Shown: piece after piece, positions 53,985 through 64,000 of the stretch
Numbering within the stretch: position 1 is the first letter of the stretch
How the letters are laid out: each line of letters begins with the position of its first letter
Assembly: GCA_030248195.1 (NCBI GenBank)
Contig: JASAND010006604.1
Span: 1-64,000, forward strand
Direction of reading: 5' to 3'
DNA length: 64,000 nucleotides
From: Trissonchulus latispiculum
Taxonomy: Eukaryota; Nematoda; Enoplea; Enoplida; Ironidae
The notes under the pieces: generated by a model
The model's database searches: none
What the model was told of the DNA's origin: nothing
Seen by the model: the letters and a program-made list of their open reading frames with translations, nothing else
Position numbers and translations under genes: made by a program

Positions 53985-54420
53985 AGAGTACATAAGATAA
54001 GATAAGAAGAGATAAGATAAGAGTATGGCAAGCGTCACACTCTATGCAGGGAAGGGCAAAACTATGCGCGCTATCGGCTGACCAACCCACGAATTTACCC
54101 CCTCTCACACCGCCCCTATACGGGTACATAGTTCCAAACGGGGGTCGCTCACTCGCTTAGCATGTTTTCTATATACGAGTGTTAAACATACACGCTTAAA
54201 CCCCCTCCCCAAACTGGGCCCCTGTTAATTTCAGCGTGTAATTATGCAAAGCAGTGAGGACGCATGTTTGCACCACGTGCCCGTATAGGGGCGGTGTGAG
54301 AGGGGTCAATTCGTAGGGGGGTTAGCCGATAGCGCGCATAGCATAGTTTTGCCCTTCACTTTTTCAGAGTATGACGCTTGTCATACTCTTATCATTACGT
54401 ACTCTTGATATTACGAAACT
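53985..54420. mobile_element. Fold-back MITE with about 140-bp terminal inverted repeats
   Basis: Left arm: AGAGTACATAAGATAAGA, ATGGCAAGCGTCACACTC, GCGCGCTATCGGCTGACC, CACACCGCCCCTATACGGGT. The right arm has the inverted forms CCGTATAGGGGCGGTGTG, GTTAGCCGATAGCGCGC, GACGCTTGTCATACTCT and GTACTCTT. A GC-richer loop of about 140 bp lies between them. It sits directly next to the broken gag element. Confidence 0.85.
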
Positions 54421-54477
54421 TTCGCGAAAAAGACGGTTGAGATCGAAAATTGCTCGAATTTGGATAATTCAGCGGTA

Positions 54478-56170
54478 TTAACGGAATAATACGTGGATTT
54501 TCAACTTCCGTAGTTCTGGTGGAGTGATAGGTTCCAAAAATGTCACATTCTGAGGAGATCGAGGAACCAAGGGAAGCGGGCGGGCTTTTGTCGCATGAAT
54601 GTACGCATCAACATTTTGCAAAAATTGTTGCAACTGAGACTGAGGTAAATTTCGTGGGTTTTCAGGAGAATTTTGAGCTCGTTCACCCCAAGTTACATCT
54701 GCATAGATAGGAGTAAATACCGCACAAATTTGGTTTGCATGAAGCACTTTTTCATCCGGAAAAAGCTTCAAAAGCCCCTCTAAAAAATTTGGGGTTTTTC
54801 CCGATATAGAATTTACCTGTGGTTTTTCCATCTCAGTATACGAACATTCGGTTTTTCCGGGAGGAGGGTTAATGCGGAGGAGCTGCCCCGGAACTTGCCT
54901 GGCTCCCCGATTGATGAAAATTCTGCAAGGCTTGGACCAACTGTGAAGCATGGTCAATCTGTTGTTCAATGGGAGTCAAAAAATTTACACCTGACTTATT
55001 TTGACCATTCCCTCGAAAAACCTGCCCATTGGGAGCCACAAAAATACTAGGTTCCTGATTTATTTCCGAAATTTGCTCCCCGACGGCCTCCTCGACCGCC
55101 GCCTCTTCCTCGATTTCCTCTACTCCAATTTCGATTATTGGAATAGCCGTCATTATCATAATTTGACTGGTTGTTGTAATAATCCCGGTTTCCGGGAAAA
55201 TTACGACGATCACCAAACTTTCTACGATTGTGGCTTCCTCTGCCACGAAAATTCTGATTGTTTCGTTGATTCATGGCACATTGCGGTGATATATGCCCTG
55301 GATTACCGCATGTATAACAGGTCCTTTGCTCCGTTGGAGCCTTTTCTGGCGATTTTCCTTCTTTTCCGTTGATGCCTGAACGGCATTCACCTCGCAGAAG
55401 TTGCACCCGTAGATGGTTGAGCGTTTCCTGAGTCCACTGACTCACCCTTAGGACCAAATCCCTTTGAGCATTTCAAATTTTCACCTTTTTTATTTCGTCC
55501 TCCAAGGACTGCAGCCTTTTGTCCAAATCACCCGAACTTTCAGAACTATCGGTAGAAACAGAACAAGCTTTCGCTTTGGATTTGGCATTTTTATCCCTTT
55601 TATGAGATTTTTCAGGCTTTTCTGAAGCTTCCGACTCAGCGAAATTCGTCTCACACTCCTCTTCGAGTCGTGAGAGTTGTATGTAATTTCGTCATAGACT
55701 GTCTCCAACTATCCAAATCCGTCAAAACCGAAACTTCAAGTTTCCGTAAATCGGGTTTTACACTTTTTCGCAATTGCTCGAAAATTTTATCGGCTCTGTC
55801 ATCCTCACTCTCGCATGGAAAAGCATTTTTCGCAAGCATTTCCAGTTCAGACTAAAATCTTGAACATTTTCCTCCTTTTTCTGAGTACGTACGTAAAATT
55901 TTCGAGAGTGTTCCACCGCAGTTTTCTGGACCGGCTCGTATAGGGTCTTCAAGAGTTTGGCCGTTTCGTCATGCGAAACTGGCATACCCAACAAAGACAA
56001 ACGTTTTATGACAAATTCACGCAACTTTGCCAATAAAATTTGCAGAAAAGTTCCCTCTTTCGATGTTATTAGCCGTAGCAATGGCTTCCAAACTCGAAAT
56101 CCAATCCTCCGGTGTGAGTCAACCGTTATAATTACTCAGCCCTTTAAAAAGAGTAATAGAATTTTAAAGT
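54478..56170 (-). pseudogene. LTR-retrotransposon gag relic with CCHC zinc knuckle
   Basis: Several overlapping minus-strand frames together carry gag features: a matrix/capsid-like helical region (56081-55651, containing QILLAKLREFVIKRLSLLG and EHSRKFYVRTQKKEENVQDF), then a zinc knuckle CYTCGNPGHISPQC (C-x2-C-x4-H-x4-C, in frame 55457-55047). A long Arg/Gly/Asn-rich tail follows, and then a Pro-rich region (54969-54478). At least three frame changes separate the pieces, so the copy is dead. No protease, reverse transcriptase or integrase follows; the fold-back MITE lies immediately downstream. Ty3/gypsy-like placement is an inference from the single CCHC knuckle and gag layout. Confidence 0.7.
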
Positions 56171-56389
56171 TCCGCCATTTTTTGTTCTTTCCAAACGTAA
56201 ACGAGCAGCTTGGCGTGTCTCGGGAGCGCTTTAAGTTCGTCAATTTACGTATATTTTCGTCAATTTGGCCAAAAATTTGCCAAATTCTTTCTCAATTATT
56301 TAAAGGGAGTAAATCGTTAAAAGGTAAGTCAATGATTATACGTGGAAACAAAAACTCTGTGTAAAATTAACCAAAATTCGTCAAAATCG

Positions 56390-57030
56390 CAGAAAAAACA
56401 CACTCAAAGTTATATACGTATAGCAAAAATTTTGGCGAAAATGACATCTAGGTGTCACTAATATAACACAAAACTATATATTATGATGCAAAAACGTAAT
56501 ACTAGCCTACACCGAACTATAAAAATACCAAAAAACACAAAATTCAAAAATTTTGTGAAAATTGGGGGGGGGGGTGATTTTCCAAAAATTTGAAAACATT
56601 GCATAAAATCGCCTAAAATACCCCAAATATGCCTAGAATCGCATTTTGCGTCCAGGCGAAATCCCACCAAAATACTCAGAAAATAAATTTGGGGGTATCT
56701 TGGGGGGAGTCAAAATTGGCAAAAATCTGCCTAAATTGCAAAATTTTGAACATATTTTACACGTTTGGGGGAAGTCCCAACGAGTAATTTATGCCTTATT
56801 TGACCAAATTTGAGCAAAAATTAATCTTAGGGGGTCAATTGGGGGGGTCAAAAAACCAAAAACTCAAACTAAAAAACCTCAAACAGCTCCGCGAGCTTCA
56901 GAGAGTGTCCTGATGTTCAACCCAATGGGTGAAGGAAAACCACACAGAAAAAATATTTCGTAAAAATAGAAAAAACACACTCTATTAATCGCTCAAAGTT
57001 ATACTACGTATAGCAAAAATTTTGGCAATT
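56390..57030. repeat. Direct repeat pair flanking a G-run-rich spacer
   Basis: CACTCAAAGTTATA..ACGTATAGCAAAAATTTTGG occurs near 56400 and again near 56995 (with a small insertion). The spacer holds several GGGGGG runs and TTTTGGCAAAAAT-type repeats. It may be an LTR fragment pair related to the adjacent gag relic, or a local duplication. Confidence 0.45.
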
Positions 57031-57239
57031 GTTATTAAGACATTGGAGACATGTAAGTTAGCAGTTTGGACCTCTGTTGCCCAAGACGACTCTTGTCAAT
57101 CAGCAGTCTTGATTTGATAGTCAGAACCCAGCAATCAGAAGTCACTGTTGTGATCTGAACATCAACGTAACAGCAAGTGTATACCCCACTTGCAGACGAC
57201 ATCAATTGAATCAATACTCAACGGACTCACGACAAAAAC

Positions 57240-57440
57240 ACCTACACGAGGCTGCCAGGAGGACCCGGATTGGACTCCTGTCTCCGGTCCCCCAGTAGTT
57301 GCTTCTGTTTGGTTGGATCAAAAGGGGTCTGGAACGTGTGTCGGGGAAACACGGATCCCTTGGGCTCAGAATGCCCTGCACTGGATGCGCTCTCGGTTCG
57401 ATTCCGAGTTGAGTAAGCCGCGGGACGCGTCTTAAAAAAA
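57240..57440 (+). repeat. tRNA-like SINE head 1
   Basis: GGTTCGATTCC within CTCGGTTCGATTCCGAG (about 57391-57407) is a perfect B-box in a T-arm-like hairpin. Upstream GGATTGGACTCC (about 57268) is a weaker, B-box-like site. No full cloverleaf is visible, so this is read as SINE material. Confidence 0.4.
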
Positions 57441-57504
57441 CCCGGGGGAGATGTAAGGGAAGCAGGCATAGGAAAGATTGATAAGCTTGTTACGGGAGTT
57501 CAGC

Positions 57505-57581
57505 TGCTGGCCCTGTGGTGTAGTGGTAGCATGTCTGCTCCAGAGTCAGAGGGGCCGTGGTTCGATCCCCGGCTGGACCAA
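57505..57581 (+). repeat. tRNA-like SINE head 2 or tRNA pseudogene
   Basis: TGGTGTAGTGG is an A-box and GGTTCGATCCC a B-box at tRNA spacing. The CTCCAGA loop between TCTG and CAGA arms recalls tRNA-Trp(CCA). The acceptor stem (GGCCCTG / CTGGACC) has two mismatches and the anticodon loop is enlarged by two bases, so a working tRNA is doubtful. Confidence 0.5.
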
Positions 57582-58508
57582 TTCTTTACTTTCTATGGTG
57601 AGTGAAAAGCTGAACCTCCCTCTTCCCTTCTCTCTTCTAGGTTCTGGCTCCGTGGGTACAAGGGTACTTGACGCCTCCCGTTCGGGCTTGTCCTTGGTTT
57701 CTTCCTGGTCCACCAGCCCTGGTAGAAGCGCTACAAGGATACTCAATTTTGAATACACCGCATTTTGAGAGCCTGGTGTCTAGGTTTATTGTTCACAGTA
57801 AGCGCGCTGACTTTCCGTGTAATCGAAGAGGTAGTTACATTAGTGGGTCAAATCTCAAGAATTTTAACTCACACCGCAGCAGTTTCTCTACTTGTGGTCC
57901 TGTATTTTTCCGATTTCACTTAAGAGAACACGTTCACTTAAGAGAACATGTTCTCTTAAGTGGGTGTTCCTTTAAGCGCGAGAATACGCTACCTTAAAAT
58001 CTACGGTGAGCAAGGCGTGACAGTTGATCATTCTAGAGATCTCATTTCTACCAGCATACATTTTGTCGGTGCAGCGGGTAATTGCTTGCCCCCAGGCTGC
58101 TAGCTGCCCTAGTGTACTACCTGCTGGGGAAAAGCAGGGTATTTTCTATGCAGCGCAGGTGAGGTTGAGATTACATTAAACGGGCTTTTCTAACTACACA
58201 GGGTGAAGAAGACTTTTACAATTTTAATATTTTAATAGCGTCAAATACAATCGACTGCTTCTTCAGCGGCACTGTGTAAAGCATTGTATCTACTTCAGTT
58301 CAATCAAATCAGCATTGCTATAAATTTCCGGAACTCAGAAAAATGTGTTTATTCCTTGGTTCATTGCACACCAACATTTTCCTGTTCTGCATTCAAGTGA
58401 TCTATACTGTAGAATCTATACTATACTGGGATAAAGAAGAAAATGTTGGTACTCCAGTTGGCAGAGCCAGATTTACAGATTGTGAACACATATATGTGTT
58501 TAATGTGT
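57582..58508. other. Non-coding stretch after the SINE heads
   Basis: Contains a small direct repeat and palindrome around CACTTAAGAGAACA(T/C)GTT at about 57920-57960 (TTAAGAGAACATGTTCTCTT). No gene is supported. Confidence 0.4.
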
Positions 58509-58509
58509 G

Positions 58510-58590
<81 letters not shown>
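58509..58590. repeat. (TA)n microsatellite
   Basis: About 40 uninterrupted TA dinucleotides. Confidence 0.95.
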
Positions 58591-58593
<3 letters not shown>

Positions 58594-58778
58594 TGGAGTA
58601 TTTTCTACGGCGTAACTACTCTATAGAGTTCATAATCCATTTAATCCGGTCACTGAATTTATCTTATATTTAGAAATAGTTAGGCAGTTGACCAGCGACC
58701 ATCGTTGGGCGCTAATCATATCGACTATGTTAGCATAATAACAAAATCTTATATTAACAGGACACATGTGCACTTTAC

Positions 58779-60815
58779 CTGACTAAAAACCACGACGTTC
58801 CCTTTCGGACGACCACGCACCAATGTTGATGTGCGGTCGCGCTCTTGCTCAATTGACGTTGGACAGATAAAAAGTTGTTTGTTTCCAACTCCCGTTACGT
58901 ATGGCATATTCTTTAGAAGTTGTTTAACTCTATGAACTGTGCTAGACTCCTGCTGCAGGCGCGAATAAAGTGCGAATCCGGCATTTTCCATACGGTCAGC
59001 TATTTCCTTTGCGCTTTTTGCGGATTCTTTGCTGTTGGATCTCCGAAGCATTAGTTTTAGGATCTTTCTAAGCGCAGGATCCTGCAGGGCCATTCTGATA
59101 CTTATGGATCCAATAAACCCGGGCAAAGCAACCATAGTCTGGGCTTACACCAATTCTACAATTATCTAAAAATACAAATCTGCAAATGGAATTCATGAGC
59201 TCAAATACGTAGTTTAACCTATAAATGCTTTCACAGAGCAAAGCTTCCGCTTCCCCGTGTAACTCTTCACTGAAGAATAGCAACATTTGCCTTTAAAGGT
59301 CCTAATGTGAAAGTTGCAATGTTTGCATCTACACATCAACATAGGTTCCTATCCATGCCGTTTGTTCCAAAACATTTTGGTGGGTATTGTACCCTTAGCA
59401 TAAGTTAATAGTAGTTATTATTTGCAAAAATCAACGTTATTAGGAATTCAATTAGCGACTTTTAAAAAGTAACTTCTCAGTTGGCACAGTGGGAATAGTA
59501 AAATCCTGAAATAAGGAACGCGTCCATTTTATCAACTAAGCTTTTAAACGGACTACGGTTCATATTCGTTGAAATGAGCTATGTTTGTAGCTAGGCTGTA
59601 AGATTTCATTTAAAAAAAGTGGTAGTCTTTGTGTAAACTGCTGGTCCTGGGGAGTGGTTAGATCCTTGGTCCTGGTGCTGATGCTGATTAGGTTCCACCA
59701 CGCTAAAATTCTAGACGACACGCATGCAACCTGAAATTTCGAATCTGCACGCGTGACGACTTAGAATGTTTGTTGCCAGTGACATAAAAATTATATTTTA
59801 GTACTATGCTGCTACGATTTGTTCCTAAATTTATTCAAGGAGCTCTCCAGTGTGTATATAAAATGAGAAGTAGTTGGCGTTCTGTAGAACATTATTATTA
59901 GAAATGTATTATACAATCCATACATATTTTATCCAAATAATTTCATTCGGATGGAACATCTTTGAGATAAAAATATGTTGCTTTACCTTGAAGTCATCCA
60001 ATGACACCACTTTCAAAAATGTTTTCTGAAATGGTTCTTTCGAAGTTGTCAATTTCCTGTTGAGTTTTGTTAGCGTATACAATAAGTCAAGTTTATTCTT
60101 TACAAGCAATGGTTACGTTATCTTCATTTGATAACTGACAGGAGATATCCTGGAATGAATTCTGACAGTAGTCTCTGTTGGCTTCCGTGCCATGTGGCAA
60201 CCTCACAAAAATCTTTGTTCCAGGGTCATAGAATTCGCTCAGCTTTTGAGGTTCTTGAAAGTCAATAACTTCATCAAGCTTATCATATCCCATTTCGCAG
60301 TCGAAAATTGCTTTCGTAAGGTCCTTATGAAATTTCGTAGTTTGGCTTTTGCTATGACTTGAACGGTTCGTTGAATATCCTTTAAATCGAACTCCTCGAG
60401 GTGCCAGTACAGGTGATCGAAGAGATCGTCATCGACAGGCTCATCCTCTGTCAGAACCTGCCTTGCAAATTCTTGCAAATGGCTTTCAAGTGGTTGCCAG
60501 ACCATTAACTTTACCGCCAGAGCCTGGCAAAGTACAACAATCTCCCTCTATTGACCACTTTTCACTAGTCCTTGTATAGTAACCATAAAGACTTTTACAG
60601 TTACCTTTGTGGGTTTGTCTGCTGTGGACAATAAATTCAAGTACGAGTCTACCATAGCTGCATAGAGGCTTTAAACGGACTTGTGATACTAGCCCTATGT
60701 CAACCTCGTAAAATCAAGCTTCAACCTTCAGAAAAGTGAGTATGAAATTGCGTATTTGAATTTGTGCTTGCTTTTTCTTCGAGCTGCATAAGTAGTAATT
60801 CGTAGACGTCGTCTG
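58779..60815 (-). pseudogene. Exon-like blocks of an unrecognised minus-strand gene
   Basis: Three blocks with splice-like edges. The first, 60815-60726 (acceptor AAGCAG, donor GTTGAAG), encodes ADDVYELLLMQLEEKAS. The second, 60523-60104 (acceptor TTTGCCAG, donor GTAAAG), contains QPLESHLQEFARQVLTEDEP and then, after a one-base frame change near 60310, GYDKLDEVIDFQEPQKLSEF. The third, 59179-58779 (acceptor TTTGCAG, donor GTAAAG), contains ALRKILKLMLRR and TVHRVKQLLKNMPYVTGVG and also changes frame near its start. The helical, charged peptides look protein-coding, but the family is unknown. Two frame breaks make this a pseudogene or a stretch with sequencing indels. Confidence 0.4.
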
Positions 60816-61385
60816 CTGCTTGAAATGAAAGAACCATGTAAGCATGAAATATTACACATATGAAAGAATAGGAGTGCATATCAAGCGTAGGAACATCAGA
60901 GTGTATATCTTGCATAGGAACATCAGCTTATTCAAAGATAATTCAGGGTGATCGCTTTGCTCTAGAACAGAACAGCACAGAACAGAAACTTGAATTAGTA
61001 GGTTCCTTTCTAGCAATGTACTAGCTTGTTGCAAAAGCAATGCAATTGAGACTTGCAAAAGCAATGCAATTGAGACCCTTGCAGCTAAACAGCAGATTGT
61101 AATCAATAAAAGTAACAACTATAAGGTAGTGGTACAAAACTCTAAAGTCAATTGCTTTCTATATAGTGGTCTAACGTTTGTTCTTAAATAGCTTCATAAA
61201 GTTAATAACGTAATTGTCTTTCCAACATAAACTTATACTACTTGTGAAGTGACCAGAAACTGAAACTGAAACTGAAATTTGCTACTGAAACAACAGTACT
61301 TAGAGACGTTTACTGGCCGACAATTTCAGGACCCGCCCGGCCCGTAAAAATTTAGGACGTCCCTGCCCGGCCCGGCCGCGTATTT

Positions 61386-61705
61386 AGAAAGTGTACGTGC
61401 ATGTCGCGCAATGAGAAAGTGTACGTGAGCCACGCGCAAATCTTCAAAGTGTACGCGCATGTCGCGCAAGAGGTAAGTGTACGTGAGCTACGCGCAATAT
61501 TTCAAAGTGTACGTTCGTGTCGCGCAATGGTCTTCTAAATACAGAGCGAGCATATCCTGTATCCAGTTAAAATTTTCCCATAACGTTAAGCATGTCGTTG
61601 CTTATTTTGTCGATGACCTTTTCACTTGTTCAGTCTTGTGTCGTTTTCAGCGACATGCGACATTGCGACATGGCTCATTGCGCGACATGCACGTACACTT
61701 TCTAA
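61386..61705. repeat. Dimeric 29-30-bp tandem repeat with inverted partner
   Basis: AAAGTGTACGTGCATGTCGCGCAA alternates with AAAGTGTACGTGAGCYACGCGCAA for five units (61386-61530). An inverted unit (TTGCGCGACATGCACGTACA) lies at about 61678-61700. GGCCCG-rich stretches precede it, so it may be the subterminal repeat zone of another non-autonomous element. Confidence 0.7.
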
Positions 61706-61759
61706 ATAAAGTTATAAACTTTCTAATAAAGCCCGGCTCCGCCCATAAATCAAAAAGTT

Positions 61760-62178
61760 CAATTTTCCTACCAGATCGATAAAACTAGTGCAAACACTGG
61801 ATTTTCATCTGTATTGTATATTAGAGGATTTTCTTCAAACACTTTGGCTATAATTTGTAACAAACTTTCTCGCACAAGAAACGAAGTATTTACATTCATT
61901 CGAGTACCAAATTTGAAGTTAGGCCAACTCAAATTTTTCATTTTTGGCCAGTCTTTGTTTAAACTTCCTTCCCTTTCTTACCTGTGTGCATTTGTTGCAC
62001 ATAAAGCTTCTGCTTAAATGCATCAGCCATCAATCAAAATTTGACTTTTGCTTTAATGAGTCCATTTTCAAAGTAGAGCGGAATAAATTTTATTAGCAAT
62101 AATGTTCCAACATACTGACATCTGACAGGCTGAATATCGACCGAAAATTTTTGAACATCCATTTCTCAAAAGTTCTTT
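61760..62178. other. Non-coding AT-rich stretch before the LINE fragment
   Basis: No gene or bounded repeat recognised. Confidence 0.35.
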
Positions 62179-63915
62179 TTGTGCCACTATATGAAGGACA
62201 TTTTGTCTCCTCATAGTAGTTTGTCTTTGCTGGTTGATGGTGACCGCCAGGTGTCTGAAAATTTAGATATGTCGAATGTGTTTGCTAAGCAGTTTTCTTC
62301 TGTCGATGTTACTGATGATAATACTCTGCCAACTGTTCCGGAATATGATGTCGATGAGGATATAGCCCAATCACTTTCTAGCTTCCGAATCACCCGAAAA
62401 TATATAGAAAGTGCCATCGCGAAACTGAAGCCAAGTTCTAGCCCTGGGGCTGATGCCCTTCCAGCTGTTTTCTTTAAAAGGTTTAGCCTCCTTCTGTCTG
62501 TTCCTCTCCAATTAATTTTTCATGAATCCTTTGTAACGGGAACGGTGCCCTTTGACTGGAAGCAAGACATAGTTGTTCCCATGTATAAGGGCAAAGGTTG
62601 TAAGGCGGGGGCGGTTAACTATAGGCCAGTTAGTCTGACGTGTATTTGCTGTAAACTTATGGAAAGAATACTGAAGGATGAACTCTTTGATTTCTTTAAT
62701 AAATCCGGCTTAATATCTTGTCACCAGCATGGTTTTGTCTCTGGTAGGTCAACTCAAACACAACTTTTGCATTGTGTAAGGGATTGGGTCACATTTATTG
62801 ACAAAAACACTCCGGTAGATGTAGTTTATATCGATATTAGTAAAGCCTTTGATACGGTTAGTCACTTGAAGCTGCTTTACAAGTTGAAACGCTATAAAGT
62901 TCCTGATATATTTTGTAAATGGATTGAAGATTTTCTAAGCGATCGCTATCAGGTGGTAAGGGTGAACGGGGTGTATTCATACCGGTGTCAGGTTCTGAGT
63001 GGGGTGCCTCAAGGAAGTGTGTTAGGTCCACTTTTATTCTTGGTGTATATTAATGATGTAATTAGTAGAGTTGAACATAGCTATGTAAAAATATATGCGG
63101 ATGACATTAAATATATTACACATGTGTAGTGATGCTGACTCTGACTGTGTAGTGTAGTGTACTCTTAAATGATATCAATAACGTTTTTGGGTGGGCGAAC
63201 GAGAACCAATTGAAAATTGCTTTGGAAAAGTGTGTTTTAATGCATTTCGGTGGGAACAACAATAAATTTGATTATACAGTGAGCAATGTTCAGATACCAG
63301 CTGTAAACTTAATTAACTTAATGTAAAAATCCATGAAGGATCTAGGAGTAATCGTGATGATAAATTAAAATTTTCTCAACACTGTTCGTCAATAAGTGTT
63401 AAAGCTTTGACTCGTATGAACATTATTTTTAAGTCATTTCGATCACGAGACCGGGATTTTCTGTGTGCAATGTACACTACTCATATACGACCTATTGGGG
63501 AGTACGACTCGCCGGTGTGGTCTCCGTATTTAAAAAGGACATTGAGAGAGTAGAAAATGTACAAAGGCGGTTTTCAAAGCGGATTCCAGGTTTGCGCAAC
63601 AAAACATATTCTGAGCGTTTGGCAATTTTGGGATTAGTAAGTTTGGAATTGCGCAGAATCAAAGCAGATCTCAATCAGTGCTTTCGCATAGTAAAGAATC
63701 TCGACAACGTTGATTTTTCCGACTATTTTGCCTACCGTCAGGATGCGGGACTAAGGGGTCATAATTTAATGTTAGATTCTGTACATTGCCGAAGAAAGGA
63801 GAAATTAAACTTTTTCAGTAGCAGAGTAGTTAAATTGTGGAATAGCCTTCCCTTTGAAGTTGTCAATGTTGATTCACTTGGTATTTTAAAATCTAAACTG
63901 CACTGCGGGATATAG
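62179..63915 (+). pseudogene. 5'-truncated LINE (CR1/Jockey-like) reverse transcriptase, frame-broken
   Basis: The first frame (62179-63129) has non-LTR reverse transcriptase blocks: KPSSSPGADALPAVFFK, WKQDIVVPMYKGKG, NYRPVSLTCICCKLMERIL, HGFVSGRSTQTQL, VYIDISKAFDTVSH, LSGVPQGSVLGPLLFLVYIN and the catalytic YADD. It stops soon after YADD. The continuation VFGWANENQLKIALEKC is in another frame (about 63160-63333), and the C-terminal part (VENVQRRFSKRIPGL, LGLVSLELRRIKADL, SSRVVKLWNSLPFEVV) is in a third (63463-63915). No endonuclease domain is present. A dead copy of a non-LTR retrotransposon. Confidence 0.88.
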
Positions 63916-64000
63916 ATTTGTCGATTCATACAAAGCTCTTCTAACATTTTCTGTGGCTATTTTACTGCACATGTTTATATAGTTTCACGATTTTGCACGT

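Noticed and set aside
57505..57581. Functional tRNA-Trp gene
   Set aside because: A and B boxes are good, but the acceptor stem has mismatches and the anticodon loop is two bases too long, so it is listed as a SINE head or pseudogene.
58343..58673. Open frames of 76-90 residues through the (TA)n tract
   Set aside because: Most of the peptide is poly-(Tyr-Ile) from the microsatellite.

Overview
The window looks like AT-rich, repeat-dense nuclear DNA of an invertebrate animal. The grounds are GT-AG splice sites, CR1/Jockey-like and LTR retroelements, hAT-like and TTAA-type non-autonomous transposons, tRNA-derived SINE heads, and a Maverick/Polinton-type virus-like element of the kind found in animal genomes. 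The species cannot be named from the sequence; a marine invertebrate such as a sponge or cnidarian is a guess.

Layout. (1) 1-32.5 kb carries five paralogous genes for small single-pass membrane proteins: signal peptide, 12-Cys ectodomain, one membrane segment, and a Pro-rich tail that in three of them ends in PPGYGY. They start at 1088, 8429, 26432, 28492 and 31900, all on +. Three of them (1088, 8429, 28492) sit in copies of one segmental duplication (A from base 1, B from about 6.2 kb, C from about 27.4 kb). Each copy also carries a tRNA-like SINE head and a conserved 130-nt exon-like block. The first gene has a frameshift that removes its conserved tail.

(2) 9906-21870 is a complete Polinton/adintovirus-like insertion in duplication copy B. 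It is bounded by AGTAGTATA...TATACTACT and a 6-bp target duplication GAAGTG; the unoccupied site survives in copy C. Minus-strand genes run penton-like, pX-like core, major capsid, adenain-type protease, a small secreted protein and a protein-primed-type DNA polymerase B split over two frames. The accessory region at the other end holds a TATA-binding-protein-like gene on + and a two-exon gene with a CARD-like death fold on -. No integrase and no packaging ATPase is visible.

(3) 2.2-6.2 kb and 30.6-37.2 kb are nests of non-autonomous DNA transposons, several with exact 8-bp target duplications; one hAT-like element contains two younger insertions. A duplicated flank at 36.2 kb preserves the unoccupied sites of two of them.

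(4) 22-26 kb and 38-50 kb are mostly non-coding, with a CpG-rich GTCGAC-containing block at 25.1-25.45 kb and scattered retroelement relics. (5) 50.26-51.53 kb is a seven-unit satellite of about 181 bp. (6) 53-57.6 kb has a candidate host exon, a long-TIR fold-back MITE, a broken LTR-retrotransposon gag and two tRNA-like SINE heads. (7) 58.8-60.8 kb has exon-like blocks of an unrecognised minus-strand host gene. (8) 62.2-63.9 kb is a 5'-truncated, frame-broken LINE reverse transcriptase.

Insertion order can be read in part from the duplication. The small hAT-like element next to the gene (9556/29602) predates it; the TTAA fold-back (6354) and the Polinton postdate it.
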